Assembly (NCBI GenBank): GCA_049416425.1 | Contig: JBMSHD010000008.1 | Coordinates: forward strand, 1 to 38,396 | Direction: 5' to 3' | DNA length: 38,396 nucleotides | Source of the DNA: JBMSHD01 sp049416425 | GTDB lineage: Bacteria > Pseudomonadota > Gammaproteobacteria > Francisellales > Francisellaceae | In this document: one piece after another, positions 17,425-25,746 of the stretch | Position numbering within the stretch: the stretch's first letter is position 1 | Layout of the letters: each line of letters starts with the position of its first letter | Translations under genes and position numbers: made by a program | The notes under the pieces: generated by a model | The model's database searches: none | Told to the model about the DNA's origin: nothing | The model's input: the letters and a program-made list of their open reading frames with translations, nothing else

Positions 17425-18747
17425 ATGATAGAAGCAAATAATCCAGAGTTAAAGAGTTTTATTGATATTGAACCGACTCACCATTTTCCCATTCAAAACC
17501 TGCCGTTTGGCATCTTCAGTGACACGTTAATGCCGCAAAAACGCGTAGGTGTGGCCATTGGTGATTTTATTTTAGATCTGGCATCTTGTATTGAAAATGG
17601 ACTTTTAAGCGACACAGCGTTGACATTGCAGATGGTGGTGTCAGAAAATTTAAATGATTTGATGCAGCAGGGACGAGCACACATTCGTGAGATCAGAAAT
17701 GCTATCAGCCGGTTGCTGCGTGATGATAATCCGCTATTGCGAGACAACAAAGACTTGCAGTCAAAAGTCCTGATAAAACGGTTTGATGCGACGTTGTATA
17801 TGCCGGTTAAAGTCGCCGGATACACCGATTTTTATTCCTCTAAGGAACATGCTACTAATATCGGCAAGATGTTTCGCGATAAGGATAATCCGCTTCTGCC
17901 AAACTGGGTTCATATTCCCGTTGCATATGATGGGCGTGCCGGAAGTGTAGTGGTCAGCGGTCAAGACATCAAAAGACCCTGTGGGCAAATAAGGCCTGAT
18001 GCCGAGGCTCCGCCGATTTATGCGCCTTGTAAGGGGCTTGATATTGAGGTTGAAATGGGTTTTTTTGTCGGCACACCTTCAACTCGCGGAGAGAGTATTG
18101 ACATTGATGAGGCACCTGATCATATCTTTGGTATGGTGCTAGTCAATGACTGGAGTGCGCGCGATATTCAGAAATGGGAGTATGTGCCGCTTGGACCGTT
18201 TCTGGCGAAAAATTTTGCCACCTCTGTCTCGCCATGGGTGGTGACTTTAGATGCCTTGGAACCCTTTAGGGTGGAATCTCCCAAGCAAGAGCCTGAAGTT
18301 CTGGACTATCTTAAGCGCAAGGATCGCTGGGGAGTCGATATTCAGCTTGAGTTTTCGGTTAAATCGGCAGATATGAACGCTTATCAGACGCTATCGAGAA
18401 CCAATTATAAATATATGTACTGGGATATGATGCAACAGCTGGTACATCATGCGGTCAATGGCTGTCCAATGAACACCGGTGATCTTTTGGCTTCAGGCAC
18501 AATAAGCGGACAGGCTGAAGATAGTTTTGGCAGCCTGATCGAGTTGACAGAAGGCGGAAAAAGACCCATTGAGCTTGAAGATGGCAGCAGCCGTGTTTTT
18601 CTCAAAGACGGTGACAGTGCAAAAATCACCGGTTTCTGTCAGGGGAACGGTTATCGCATCGGTTTTGGTGAGGTCGTCGGTCAGGTGATTCCAGCTACGC
18701 CTAGGATGATAAAGCGGGTAAAACAAAAAGACAAAGTGATTATTTAG
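17425..18747 (+). CDS. fahA: Fumarylacetoacetase
   Basis: A 440-residue hydrolase that cuts fumarylacetoacetate into fumarate and acetoacetate, the last step of the pathway. Metal ligands and catalytic residues of the FAH family are in place: D135 in GYTDFY, H142 in KEHATN, E208 and E210 in DIEVEMGFF and D242 in VNDWSARDIQ. The N-terminal SH3-like domain (about 1-120) is also present, showing a true fumarylacetoacetase rather than a short FAH-domain hydrolase. ATG 17425 follows an AGGAAAG site. The acetoacetate product is a plausible substrate for the divergent synthetase. Confidence 0.97.
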   Translation: MIEANNPELKSFIDIEPTHHFPIQNLPFGIFSDTLMPQKRVGVAIGDFILDLASCIENGLLSDTALTLQMVVSENLNDLMQQGRAHIREIRNAISRLLRDDNPLLRDNKDLQSKVLIKRFDATLYMPVKVAGYTDFYSSKEHATNIGKMFRDKDNPLLPNWVHIPVAYDGRAGSVVVSGQDIKRPCGQIRPDAEAPPIYAPCKGLDIEVEMGFFVGTPSTRGESIDIDEAPDHIFGMVLVNDWSARDIQKWEYVPLGPFLAKNFATSVSPWVVTLDALEPFRVESPKQEPEVLDYLKRKDRWGVDIQLEFSVKSADMNAYQTLSRTNYKYMYWDMMQQLVHHAVNGCPMNTGDLLASGTISGQAEDSFGSLIELTEGGKRPIELEDGSSRVFLKDGDSAKITGFCQGNGYRIGFGEVVGQVIPATPRMIKRVKQKDKVII

Positions 18748-18760
18748 CTTGGAGTCTGTG

Positions 18761-19582
18761 ATGAAGGCAACCAAATATAAATCAAGAAAGCCGGATGAGG
18801 CTGGATTTGTGGAGTACTCACCGTCTGAACATAAGATTTGGCAACAGTTGATCGAGCGGCAGCTTGAGATTGTAAAAACACGAGCCTGCGATGATTATCT
18901 CAAGGGATTGGCGCTTTTGGATTTTCCCGAAGATTGTATTCCTCAACTTCCCGATATCAATAAGAAGCTAAAAGCAATCAGTGGCTGGGTCGTTGAGCCA
19001 GTGCCGGCTTTGATTGGCTTCGATCGGTTTTTCAGATTGTTATCGGAGCGTAAATTTCCCTGCGCCACGTTTATTCGAATCCCTCAAGAGCTGGAATACA
19101 TTGAAGAACCGGACATCTTTCATGAGCTTTTCGGTCATTGTCCGATGTTGACCCATCCGGTGTATGCCGATTTCATGCAGCAATATGGCAAGTTGGGTAT
19201 CGGTCAGAGTCCATATGTGCAAAAGATGCTGGCGCGCTTCTATTGGTTTACGGTGGAGTTTGGGCTCATCAACAGCGAAAAAGGCATAAAATGTTATGGT
19301 GGTGGTATTCTTTCATCCATTGGCGAGACGGTCTATGCGCTTGACAGCAATAAACCAAAACGTTTGCCGTTTGATGTGATGGCTATTTTAAGAACGCCTT
19401 ATCGCATCGATATTATGCAGCCTTTGTATTATGTTATTGATTCTTATGAGCAAATCTATGATGTGCTCAAGCAGGATTTTATTGCCAAAATTGATGAGGC
19501 TAAAGCGTTGGGCGAGTTCGATCCCCTATATCCACCGAAGTCAGAAGGTGAGAGTTATGATAACTGTGAAAAAGTTTGCTGA
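18761..19582 (+). CDS. phhA: Phenylalanine 4-monooxygenase
   Basis: This 273-residue pterin-dependent hydroxylase turns phenylalanine into tyrosine with oxygen. It consists of the catalytic domain only, as in other bacteria. The iron ligands are H121 and H126 in DIFHELFGHCPML and E166 in WFTVEFGLI. ATG 18761 is preferred because GGAG lies seven bases upstream; an in-frame TTG at 18749 overlaps that ribosome site. The gene follows fahA by 13 bp, and phhB, which regenerates the pterin cofactor, follows by 26 bp. This placement joins phenylalanine entry to the tyrosine pathway in one transcript. Confidence 0.96.
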   Translation: MKATKYKSRKPDEAGFVEYSPSEHKIWQQLIERQLEIVKTRACDDYLKGLALLDFPEDCIPQLPDINKKLKAISGWVVEPVPALIGFDRFFRLLSERKFPCATFIRIPQELEYIEEPDIFHELFGHCPMLTHPVYADFMQQYGKLGIGQSPYVQKMLARFYWFTVEFGLINSEKGIKCYGGGILSSIGETVYALDSNKPKRLPFDVMAILRTPYRIDIMQPLYYVIDSYEQIYDVLKQDFIAKIDEAKALGEFDPLYPPKSEGESYDNCEKVC

Positions 19583-19608
19583 GTGTAATGATCAGTAAGG
19601 AAACAAAT

Positions 19609-19947
19609 ATGAGTGAATTAATCGAAAAAAAATGTCAGGTCTGTGAATACGGTGATTTTAAACCGTTTAACACGGAAGAAGTCAAACCTTATCTGGAGCA
19701 GGTCGATTCCAACTGGCGTCTTGGCGATGAGGGTAAAAAAATAAGCCGTGAGTTTCAGTTTAAAGGATTTTACAAGACCATGGCATTTGTCAATGCTGTG
19801 GCCTGGGTGGCTAACAGTGAGGGCCATCACCCGGACATGGAGGTTAGTTTCAATAAATGCGTGGTTAATTTCACCACGCATGCCGTCGATGGTTTGACCG
19901 AGAATGATTTTATCTGCGCCGCCAAGGTTGATGCGCTTTTGAAATAA
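19609..19947 (+). CDS. phhB: Pterin-4a-carbinolamine dehydratase
   Basis: The 112-residue protein dehydrates the 4a-hydroxy-tetrahydropterin released by phenylalanine hydroxylase so that the cofactor can be reduced and reused. The family motif is EGHHPDMEV (H73, H74, P75), with the further active-site His H91 in TTHAVDGLTEND. ATG 19609 follows AAGGA by seven to eight bases; longer in-frame versions starting at TTG 19576 lack a site. Length and motifs are normal. Position directly after phhA supports function as its recycling partner. Confidence 0.96.
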   Translation: MSELIEKKCQVCEYGDFKPFNTEEVKPYLEQVDSNWRLGDEGKKISREFQFKGFYKTMAFVNAVAWVANSEGHHPDMEVSFNKCVVNFTTHAVDGLTENDFICAAKVDALLK

Positions 19948-19965
19948 TAATCTTAAGGAAACAAA

Positions 19966-21225
19966 ATGAACTTAACACAGTTTCAAAATAAGGTGGTCGA
20001 CAGACTCAAGGAGTTCTCCGGCGAAGAGCCGGAAATCGTCTTTCACTGGAAGGATAAAGAGTCGACAGCGCGCGGCATTTTAGTGATCAATTCGCTAAGA
20101 GGTGGAGCCGCCGGTGGCGGCACTCGCGTGCACGAGCATATCACGCTTGACGAGGTCACCACGCTGGCCAAGATCATGGAGATTAAGTTCGCCTTATCGG
20201 GTCCTGCTATCGGGGGGGCGAAGACAGGGATTAAGCTTGATCCTAATCATCCACAGAAATATGAAATTTTAAGCCGCTGGTATAAGGCGATCGCACCAAT
20301 TCTTAGGGAGTATTATGGCACGGGCAGTGATCTAAATACCGATATTCATAAGATTAACGCCTTGTTAAGAGCCGAGGGAATCAATAATTCGCAGGCCGGT
20401 ATTATTCACGCCATCAGTGGTGGTAACAAAGGCAAAACTCAAAATGCCTATCATAATATGATTCTTTTGAATGCGGATGTCACGCTTGGCAATATTAAAT
20501 CCAAGCTTGCAGAACTTGTTACAGGATTCGGTGTGGCGGAGTCGGTCATCGGCTATTATACGGCTCTGGGTCAAAAGATAAATGGCAAGCGCATCTATAT
20601 TCAGGGAGCTGGAAATGTCGGTGCCGCGGCGGCTTATTATCTAAATGCGGCGGGAGCTAAAATAGTGGCTATGACAGATCGTGATGCCGGTGTCATTAAC
20701 ACGAAAGGCTTCAGCGGTGATGAGATTGCCGAGCTAATCACGCATCGTCGAGTGTTAAATATTCTGCCACATAATATGACGCACGAGGAGTTTAATAAGG
20801 CATTGATGGATGAGAAAATCGATGTGTTTATTCCGGCGGCGGGCTCTAATATCGTCGGCAAGACATTTGTCGATGGATTGATCAAGAATGGTCTCGAAGT
20901 TTTGTGTTGCGGCGCCAATCATCCGCTTGTCGAGAGTGAGTATTGCTATGGATTGAGCTCGCAATATCTCGACAGTAAAATTGCCCTTCTACCAGATTTT
21001 CTGGCCAACATGGGTATGGCAAGAACGTTTTATAAGCTGATGGTTGCCGAAGTCGGTGATATCGATGCCGACTCTGTGTTTAACGATATTAAAAAGACCA
21101 TTCATCAGGCTGTTGAAAAAGCCTGCAAGCGGTATGATGGTTCGCTTCTGACCGCGTGTCTTTATGATATGGCATTGAATAATATTGAAGCCTCAAAGCA
21201 GGAGGTGCCGGTTATTTCAATTTAA
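19966..21225 (+). CDS. Glu/Leu/Phe/Val-family amino acid dehydrogenase
   Basis: A 419-residue oxidative deaminase of the glutamate/leucine/phenylalanine dehydrogenase superfamily. The substrate domain has the glycine-rich RGGAAGGGTRVH, K74, the catalytic lysine K86 in GPAIGGAKTGI and the catalytic Asp D122 in GTGSDLNTDI. The NAD-binding motif is QGAGNVG (213-219), followed by TDRD at the end of the next strand, which suggests NAD rather than NADP. Length lies between leucine dehydrogenases (about 365) and hexameric glutamate dehydrogenases (about 450). As last gene of the phenylalanine/tyrosine operon it may deaminate tyrosine or phenylalanine, or regenerate 2-oxoglutarate for an aminotransferase encoded elsewhere. 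The substrate cannot be fixed from sequence. Copy B of the repeat starts inside its stop codon. Confidence 0.85.
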   Translation: MNLTQFQNKVVDRLKEFSGEEPEIVFHWKDKESTARGILVINSLRGGAAGGGTRVHEHITLDEVTTLAKIMEIKFALSGPAIGGAKTGIKLDPNHPQKYEILSRWYKAIAPILREYYGTGSDLNTDIHKINALLRAEGINNSQAGIIHAISGGNKGKTQNAYHNMILLNADVTLGNIKSKLAELVTGFGVAESVIGYYTALGQKINGKRIYIQGAGNVGAAAAYYLNAAGAKIVAMTDRDAGVINTKGFSGDEIAELITHRRVLNILPHNMTHEEFNKALMDEKIDVFIPAAGSNIVGKTFVDGLIKNGLEVLCCGANHPLVESEYCYGLSSQYLDSKIALLPDFLANMGMARTFYKLMVAEVGDIDADSVFNDIKKTIHQAVEKACKRYDGSLLTACLYDMALNNIEASKQEVPVISI

Positions 21226-21342
21226 GGCTCTTTTAGCGTTATTCGTAGAACCCCCTCCCTGCCTCCCCCTTAACACAAGGGGGAGGAGACAAATATTCCC
21301 TCCCCTTGGGATCAAGGGGAGGTTAGGTGGGGTTAGATAAAC
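21224..21342 (+). repeat. Interspersed repeat, copy B, with two GC-rich hairpins
   Basis: The sequence begins within the dehydrogenase stop codon and matches the repeat at 3158-3246 over its whole length, most closely in the first 28 bases. It contains two perfect stems in tandem: CCTCCCCCTT (21262-21271) with AAGGGGGAGG (21277-21286), and CCTCCCCTT (21299-21307) with AAGGGGAGG (21314-21322). The tail is GGTTAGGTGGGGTTAG. Both copies lie just after a plus-strand gene in the same orientation. It resembles a MITE-like or terminator-associated repeat, probably with more copies in the genome. Confidence 0.75.
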
Positions 21343-21504
21343 CATCGTTTTCAACTAATAATGCGTAAAGAGCTAAATTTAAATACCTCTGAAAGCTCTC
21401 AGAAGGCAATACTACAATAATAATGACCTGTGTTGTGTCATTACGATGAACGATGCGGACTTTCATTGCAAAACTAAGCCAGTAAATAATTTTCTATTGG
21501 GTGC
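21343..21504. other. Gene-free stretch between repeat B and the rpsL promoter
   Basis: No gene is apparent. Two weak inverted repeats can be seen: TCTGA with TCAGA near 21392-21407, and AATGAC (21422-21427) with GTCATT (21437-21442). They lie upstream of the likely rpsL promoter, so they would not be in the ribosomal leader. Together with repeat B and the promoter this accounts for the 371 bp between the dehydrogenase and rpsL. Confidence 0.5.
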
Positions 21505-21533
21505 TTGCTAAATCACCATGGCTTTTGTATAAT
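21505..21533 (+). promoter_or_regulatory. str operon promoter
   Basis: TTGCTA (21505-21510) and a perfect TATAAT (21528-21533) are 17 bases apart, about 63 bp before rpsL. This is the strongest sigma70-like site in the window, as expected for the head of the ribosomal protein superoperon. Transcription would start near 21540, leaving a leader of about 55 nt. Confidence 0.8.
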
Positions 21534-21596
21534 TTGGCGTCTTTTCTATTTTTGATGTGTAAAGATTTAGATGTTTAAAAAACGACGGAGTATATA

Positions 21597-21971
21597 ATGG
21601 CAACAATTAATCAGCTGGTTCGTAACCCGCGCAAAAGAAAAATTGTTAAATCAAAAGTACCAGCGCTTAAGAGCTGTCCACAGCGTCGCGGCGTCTGTAC
21701 GCGTGTCTACACCACCACCCCTAAGAAGCCAAACTCGGCGCTTCGTAAAGTCGCTCGTGTGAGACTGACTTCAGGCTTTGAGGTGACAAGCTATATCGGT
21801 GGTGAAGGTCATAACCTGCAAGAACACAGCGTGATTTTAATCCGTGGTGGTCGTGTGAAAGATCTTCCGGGTGTGCGTTATCACACCGTTCGCGGTGCGC
21901 TTGATACGGCAGGCGTTAAAGATCGTAAACAGGCTCGTTCCAAATACGGTGTTAAGCGTCCTAAGGCGTAA
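21597..21971 (+). CDS. rpsL: 30S ribosomal protein S12
   Basis: The 124-residue protein lies at the decoding centre and helps control tRNA selection accuracy. The signature TTTPKKPNSALRKVARVRL is intact. K43 and K88, the residues whose changes commonly give streptomycin resistance, are both wild type, so the allele predicts sensitivity at this locus. The N-terminal NPRKRKIVKSKVPALKSCPQ resembles the Francisella form more than the Legionella one. It is the first gene of the str operon, 30 bp before rpsG. Confidence 0.98.
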   Translation: MATINQLVRNPRKRKIVKSKVPALKSCPQRRGVCTRVYTTTPKKPNSALRKVARVRLTSGFEVTSYIGGEGHNLQEHSVILIRGGRVKDLPGVRYHTVRGALDTAGVKDRKQARSKYGVKRPKA

Positions 21972-22001
21972 GTTTAATTTTTTGAATGTAAGGGTAATAA
22001 A

Positions 22002-22475
22002 ATGTCTAGAAGAAATCGTGCACCTAAGCGTGACGTGTTGCCAGATCCGAAGTTTAAAAGTGAAGTGGTTGCCAAGTTTGTCAATCACATCATGTTAGAT
22101 GGAAAAAAATCGATCGCAGAAAAAATTGTCTATGGCGCGTTTGAGCAAATTCAAGCCGCTAAATCTCAAGAAAATATTATTGAACTGTTTGAAAAAGCAC
22201 TGGAAAATGTAGCTCCTATGGTTGAGGTGAAATCTCGCCGAGTCGGTGGTGCAACTTATCAGGTTCCGGTTGAAGTACGTCCTGAGCGTCAACAGTCTCT
22301 GGCTATGCGCTGGGTTATCGATGCTGCCAGAAAACGTAAAGAAAACTCTATGGGCAGACGTGTTGCTGCTGAATTACTGGATGCTTTGGAAGGTCGTGGT
22401 GCGGCGGTGAAGAAGCGCGAAGATACGCATAAAATGGCTGAAGCAAACAAAGCCTTTGCTCATTATCGTTGGTAA
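22002..22475 (+). CDS. rpsG: 30S ribosomal protein S7
   Basis: A 157-residue primary assembly protein that nucleates the 3' domain (head) of 16S rRNA and touches the E-site tRNA. MSRRNRAPKRDVLPDP at the N-terminus, the ARVGGATYQVPVEVRPERQQSLA-like core (here starting SRRVGG) and RWVIDAARKR are diagnostic. S7 is the translational repressor of the str operon in E. coli. The 30-bp rpsL-rpsG gap is much shorter than the E. coli regulatory spacer, so that mechanism may differ here. fusA follows after 18 bp. Confidence 0.98.
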   Translation: MSRRNRAPKRDVLPDPKFKSEVVAKFVNHIMLDGKKSIAEKIVYGAFEQIQAAKSQENIIELFEKALENVAPMVEVKSRRVGGATYQVPVEVRPERQQSLAMRWVIDAARKRKENSMGRRVAAELLDALEGRGAAVKKREDTHKMAEANKAFAHYRW

Positions 22476-22493
22476 TCATAAGAGGATTTTATT

Positions 22494-24590
22494 GTGGCAC
22501 GTATTACTCCACTTAATAAATACCGTAATATCGGTATCTGCGCGCATGTCGATGCTGGAAAAACGACGACAACTGAGCGTGTGCTTTTCTATACGGGTGT
22601 GTCTCATAAAATTGGTGAGGTGCACGAAGGGGCCGCGACTATGGACTGGATGGAGCAGGAGCAGGAGCGTGGAATCACCATTACCTCGGCGGCAACCACT
22701 GTGTTCTGGCAGGGTATGGATCAGCAGTTTGACAAACATCGTATCAATATTATCGATACTCCAGGGCACGTCGACTTTACTATCGAAGTAGAGCGTTCTT
22801 TACGAGTCCTTGATGGTGCTGTGGTTGTTTTCTGTGGTTCCTCTGGTGTTGAGCCGCAATCGGAAACAGTATGGCGTCAGGCCAATAAATATCACGTTCC
22901 GCGTATCGTCTTTGTCAATAAAATGGACAGAGCCGGTGCCGATTTTGAACGAGTTGTCGATCAGATCAAGACACGTCTGAAGGCGACCGTTGTTCCTGTT
23001 CAGCTCAATATTGGCGCCGAAGATGAATTCAAAGGCGTTATCGACCTTGTGCGTATGAAGGCAATCTATTGGAATGAGTCTGATAAAGGTCTGACTTATG
23101 ATCTTGCTGATATTCCGGCTGAGCTTGTCGAGCGTGCCGAAGAGCTTCGTCTTGAGATGGTTGAAGCGGCCGCTGAGGCTTCCGAAGAGTTGATGGAGAA
23201 ATACCTGGAAGAGGGTGAGCTTTCTGAAGCTGAAATTCACGCTGGTTTGCGCCAGCGCGTTGTTAACAACGAAATTGTATTGGCCTTCTGTGGTTCTGCG
23301 TTTAAGAACAAAGGTGTTCAGGCTGTTCTTGATGGTGTTATCCGCTATCTGCCGGCACCAGATGAAGTTGCTGCTATTAAAGGTGAGCTTGAAGATGGCA
23401 GCGAGTCAACTCGTAAATCTTCCGATGAAGAGCCATTCTCAGCGTTGGCCTTTAAATTGGCCGCCGATCCGTTTATTGGAAACCTGACTTTCGTTCGTGT
23501 TTATTCAGGTGTTCTATCGGCTGGTGATTCGGTATGGAATCCGGTTAAAGAGAAGAAAGAGCGTATTGGCCGTCTGGTGCAGATGCATGCCAACAAACGT
23601 GAAGAGATCAAAGAGGTTCGTGCCGGTGATATCGCCGCTTGTATCGGTCTTAAACAGGTTACGACTGGGGATACGCTTTGTGATGAGAAGAATATTATCA
23701 CACTTGAGCGTATGGAATTTCCAGAGCCTGTGATCTCCGTTGCCGTTGAACCTAAATCAAAAGCTGATCAGGAAAAAATGTCGATCGCGCTTGGCCGTCT
23801 AGCGGCTGAAGACCCATCTTTCCGCGTTCAGACAGATCAAGAATCCGGTCAGACGATTATCTCTGGTATGGGTGAGCTTCATCTTGACATCCTTGTCGAT
23901 CGTATGAAGCGTGAATTTAAAGTTGAAGCCAATGTGGGTAATCCGCAGGTGGCCTATCGTGAAACGATCAAAGGCACTATTGAAGCCGAAGGAAAGTTTG
24001 TGCGTCAATCGGGTGGTCGTGGTCAATACGGTCACGTCTGGGTTAAGCTTGAGCCTCAGGAAATGGGTAAAGGTTTTGAATTCGTCGATCAGATCGTCGG
24101 TGGTGTTGTTCCAAGAGAATACATCAATGCCGTTGAGAAGGGCATCAAAGAGCAGCTGGAGAATGGGGTCATCGCCGGTTATCCTATGATTGATGTCAAG
24201 GCGACGCTTTATGATGGTTCTTACCATGATGTTGACTCCTCTGAGATGGCATTTAAAATCGCCGGTTCAATGGCAGTTAAAGCAGGTGCTCAGAAAGCTT
24301 CTCCCATTATTTTGGAGCCGATGATGCAGGTTGAAGTGGTGATGCCTGAAGAGTATATGGGTGATGTGATTGGTGATTTAAATCGCCGTCGTGGCATTAT
24401 CGAGGGTATGGATGAAAATCCAAGCGGTAAAGTAGTAACGGCTCAGGTGCCATTGTCTGAAATGTTTGGTTATGCAACCAATGTTCGTTCATTGTCTCAG
24501 GGGCGTGCTTCTTTCTCGATGGAGTTTTTGAAGTATGCTGAAGTGCCTGCAAATATCGCAGATGAAATCATCAAAAAACGTAATTCATAA
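22494..24590 (+). CDS. fusA: Elongation factor G
   Basis: This 698-residue GTPase drives translocation and, with RRF, ribosome recycling. GTPase motifs are AHVDAGKTT (17-25), the switch-II DTPGHVDFT and NKMD. Domains II to V follow, with the family segments GMGELHLDI and SHDVDS-like YHDVDSSEMAF. Length matches E. coli EF-G (704). The start is GTG 22494 after AAGAGGA. Unlike the usual gammaproteobacterial order, the next gene is rpsJ, 23 bp away, and no tuf gene lies between them. Confidence 0.98.
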   Translation: MARITPLNKYRNIGICAHVDAGKTTTTERVLFYTGVSHKIGEVHEGAATMDWMEQEQERGITITSAATTVFWQGMDQQFDKHRINIIDTPGHVDFTIEVERSLRVLDGAVVVFCGSSGVEPQSETVWRQANKYHVPRIVFVNKMDRAGADFERVVDQIKTRLKATVVPVQLNIGAEDEFKGVIDLVRMKAIYWNESDKGLTYDLADIPAELVERAEELRLEMVEAAAEASEELMEKYLEEGELSEAEIHAGLRQRVVNNEIVLAFCGSAFKNKGVQAVLDGVIRYLPAPDEVAAIKGELEDGSESTRKSSDEEPFSALAFKLAADPFIGNLTFVRVYSGVLSAGDSVWNPVKEKKERIGRLVQMHANKREEIKEVRAGDIAACIGLKQVTTGDTLCDEKNIITLERMEFPEPVISVAVEPKSKADQEKMSIALGRLAAEDPSFRVQTDQESGQTIISGMGELHLDILVDRMKREFKVEANVGNPQVAYRETIKGTIEAEGKFVRQSGGRGQYGHVWVKLEPQEMGKGFEFVDQIVGGVVPREYINAVEKGIKEQLENGVIAGYPMIDVKATLYDGSYHDVDSSEMAFKIAGSMAVKAGAQKASPIILEPMMQVEVVMPEEYMGDVIGDLNRRRGIIEGMDENPSGKVVTAQVPLSEMFGYATNVRSLSQGRASFSMEFLKYAEVPANIADEIIKKRNS

Positions 24591-24613
24591 TTTAGACTTA
24601 GGGTAAAGAAATA

Positions 24614-24937
24614 ATGGCTACAACTATTAGCAATCAAAGAATCAGAATCAGATTGAAGGCTTTTGATCACAAGCTGATTGACAGCTCAACCAAAGAAATC
24701 GTTGAAACGGCAAAAAGAACCGGCGCACAGGTTAAGGGGCCAATTCCTTTACCGGTGCGTAAAGAGCGTTTTACCGTGTTGATTTCACCGCATGTCAACA
24801 AGGATGCGCGTGATCAGTATGAAATCAGAACACACAAGCGCCTGATTGATATCGTTGAACCAACGGAGAAGACGGTTGATGCGTTAATGAAACTTGATTT
24901 GGCCGCAGGTGTTGATGTTCAGATCAGTTTGAGCTAA
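24614..24937 (+). CDS. rpsJ: 30S ribosomal protein S10
   Basis: A 107-residue protein of the small-subunit head; with NusB it also forms part of antitermination complexes. The core RIRIRLKAFDHKLIDSSTKEIV and the ribosome-binding loop GPIPLPVRKERFTVL are intact. Residues IRTHKRLIDI mark the family. A short N-terminal extension (MATTISN) is present compared with the 103-residue E. coli form. It closes the str-like segment and is followed by an unusually long structured gap of 151 bp before rplC. Confidence 0.98.
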   Translation: MATTISNQRIRIRLKAFDHKLIDSSTKEIVETAKRTGAQVKGPIPLPVRKERFTVLISPHVNKDARDQYEIRTHKRLIDIVEPTEKTVDALMKLDLAAGVDVQISLS

Positions 24938-25088
24938 AATGGCTCGCATTTCACTGTTTTTAAAATCAATAAACAGTGAAAAAATTATTGAAAGGCAGGT
25001 TGGCTTAGCGCTGATTTGCCTTTTGGTGTAAGTGGCTCAGGGTCAATTGTAATCCTGGGTGTCGATAATAATGAAGAGGATAAAACGG
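24938..25088 (+). promoter_or_regulatory. Structured rpsJ-rplC spacer, candidate S10-operon leader
   Basis: Three hairpins follow one another in this 151-bp gap. TTTCACTGTTT (24949-24959) pairs perfectly with AAACAGTGAAA (24971-24981). AAAGGCA (24991-24997) pairs with TGCCTTT (25017-25023) and is followed by more T, like a weak attenuator. CTCAGGGT (25036-25043) pairs with ATCCTGGG (25052-25059) with two wobble pairs, shortly before the rplC ribosome site. In E. coli the L4-controlled leader lies before rpsJ; a similar element here would act after it. Confidence 0.5.
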
Positions 25089-25733
25089 ATGTCTTTAGGT
25101 ATCGTAGGCCGCAAATGCGGTATGACTCGCGTATTCACAGAAGATGGCACATCTATCCCGGTTACTGTTATTCATGTTGAGCCAAACAGTGTGGCTCAGG
25201 TGAAAACGGAAAATACCGATGGTTATAATGCAATTCAGGTGACTACGGGTGCAAAAAAACGTTCTCGCGTCAACAAAGCAGAAGCTGGACATTTTGCCAA
25301 AGCAAATGTTGAGCCTGGTCGTGGGCTGTGGGAATTTCGTTTAAATGCTGAAGAGCTCGCTCAGTTTGAGGTAGGCAGCAGTTTCGATGTTTCTCGCTTT
25401 GAAGCGGGGCAGAAGGTTGATGTCTGCGGTATTTCCAAGGGTAAAGGTTTCCAAGGTGGTGTCAAGCGTCATAACTTCAGAACGCAAGATGCAACGCATG
25501 GTAACTCAGTCTCTCATCGTGTTCATGGTTCCACAGGTCAAAACCAAACGCCTGGTCGTGTTTTTAAAAACAAAAAGATGGCCGGTCATATGGGTAATGT
25601 TAAAACCACAGTTCAGACACTGGAAGTGGTAAGAGTCGATGTTGAAAACGGGCTTTTACTGCTGAAAGGTGGTATCCCTGGTTGTAATGGTGGTGATGTT
25701 ATCGTCACGCCAGCTATTAAAGTTAAAGGCTAG
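25089..25733 (+). CDS. rplC: 50S ribosomal protein L3
   Basis: A 214-residue early assembly protein that reaches toward the peptidyl transferase centre. ATG 25089 gives the family start MSLGIVGRKCGMTRVF and lies eight bases after GAGGA; the frame can be extended upstream to 25059 but the extra residues are not conserved in the family. The loop THGNSVSHRVHGSTGQNQTPGRVFKNKKMAGHMG includes the Gln methylated by PrmB in E. coli (Q within GQNQTPG). rplD follows after 13 bp. Confidence 0.97.
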   Translation: MSLGIVGRKCGMTRVFTEDGTSIPVTVIHVEPNSVAQVKTENTDGYNAIQVTTGAKKRSRVNKAEAGHFAKANVEPGRGLWEFRLNAEELAQFEVGSSFDVSRFEAGQKVDVCGISKGKGFQGGVKRHNFRTQDATHGNSVSHRVHGSTGQNQTPGRVFKNKKMAGHMGNVKTTVQTLEVVRVDVENGLLLLKGGIPGCNGGDVIVTPAIKVKG

Positions 25734-25746
25734 AGGAGGATTGAAC

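Noticed and set aside
21597..21971. Possible streptomycin-resistance allele of rpsL
   Set aside because: K43 and K88 are both the wild-type residues.
22800..23240. Minus-strand reading frame of 146 codons
   Set aside because: Lies wholly inside fusA, which is certain; no ribosome site or family resemblance.
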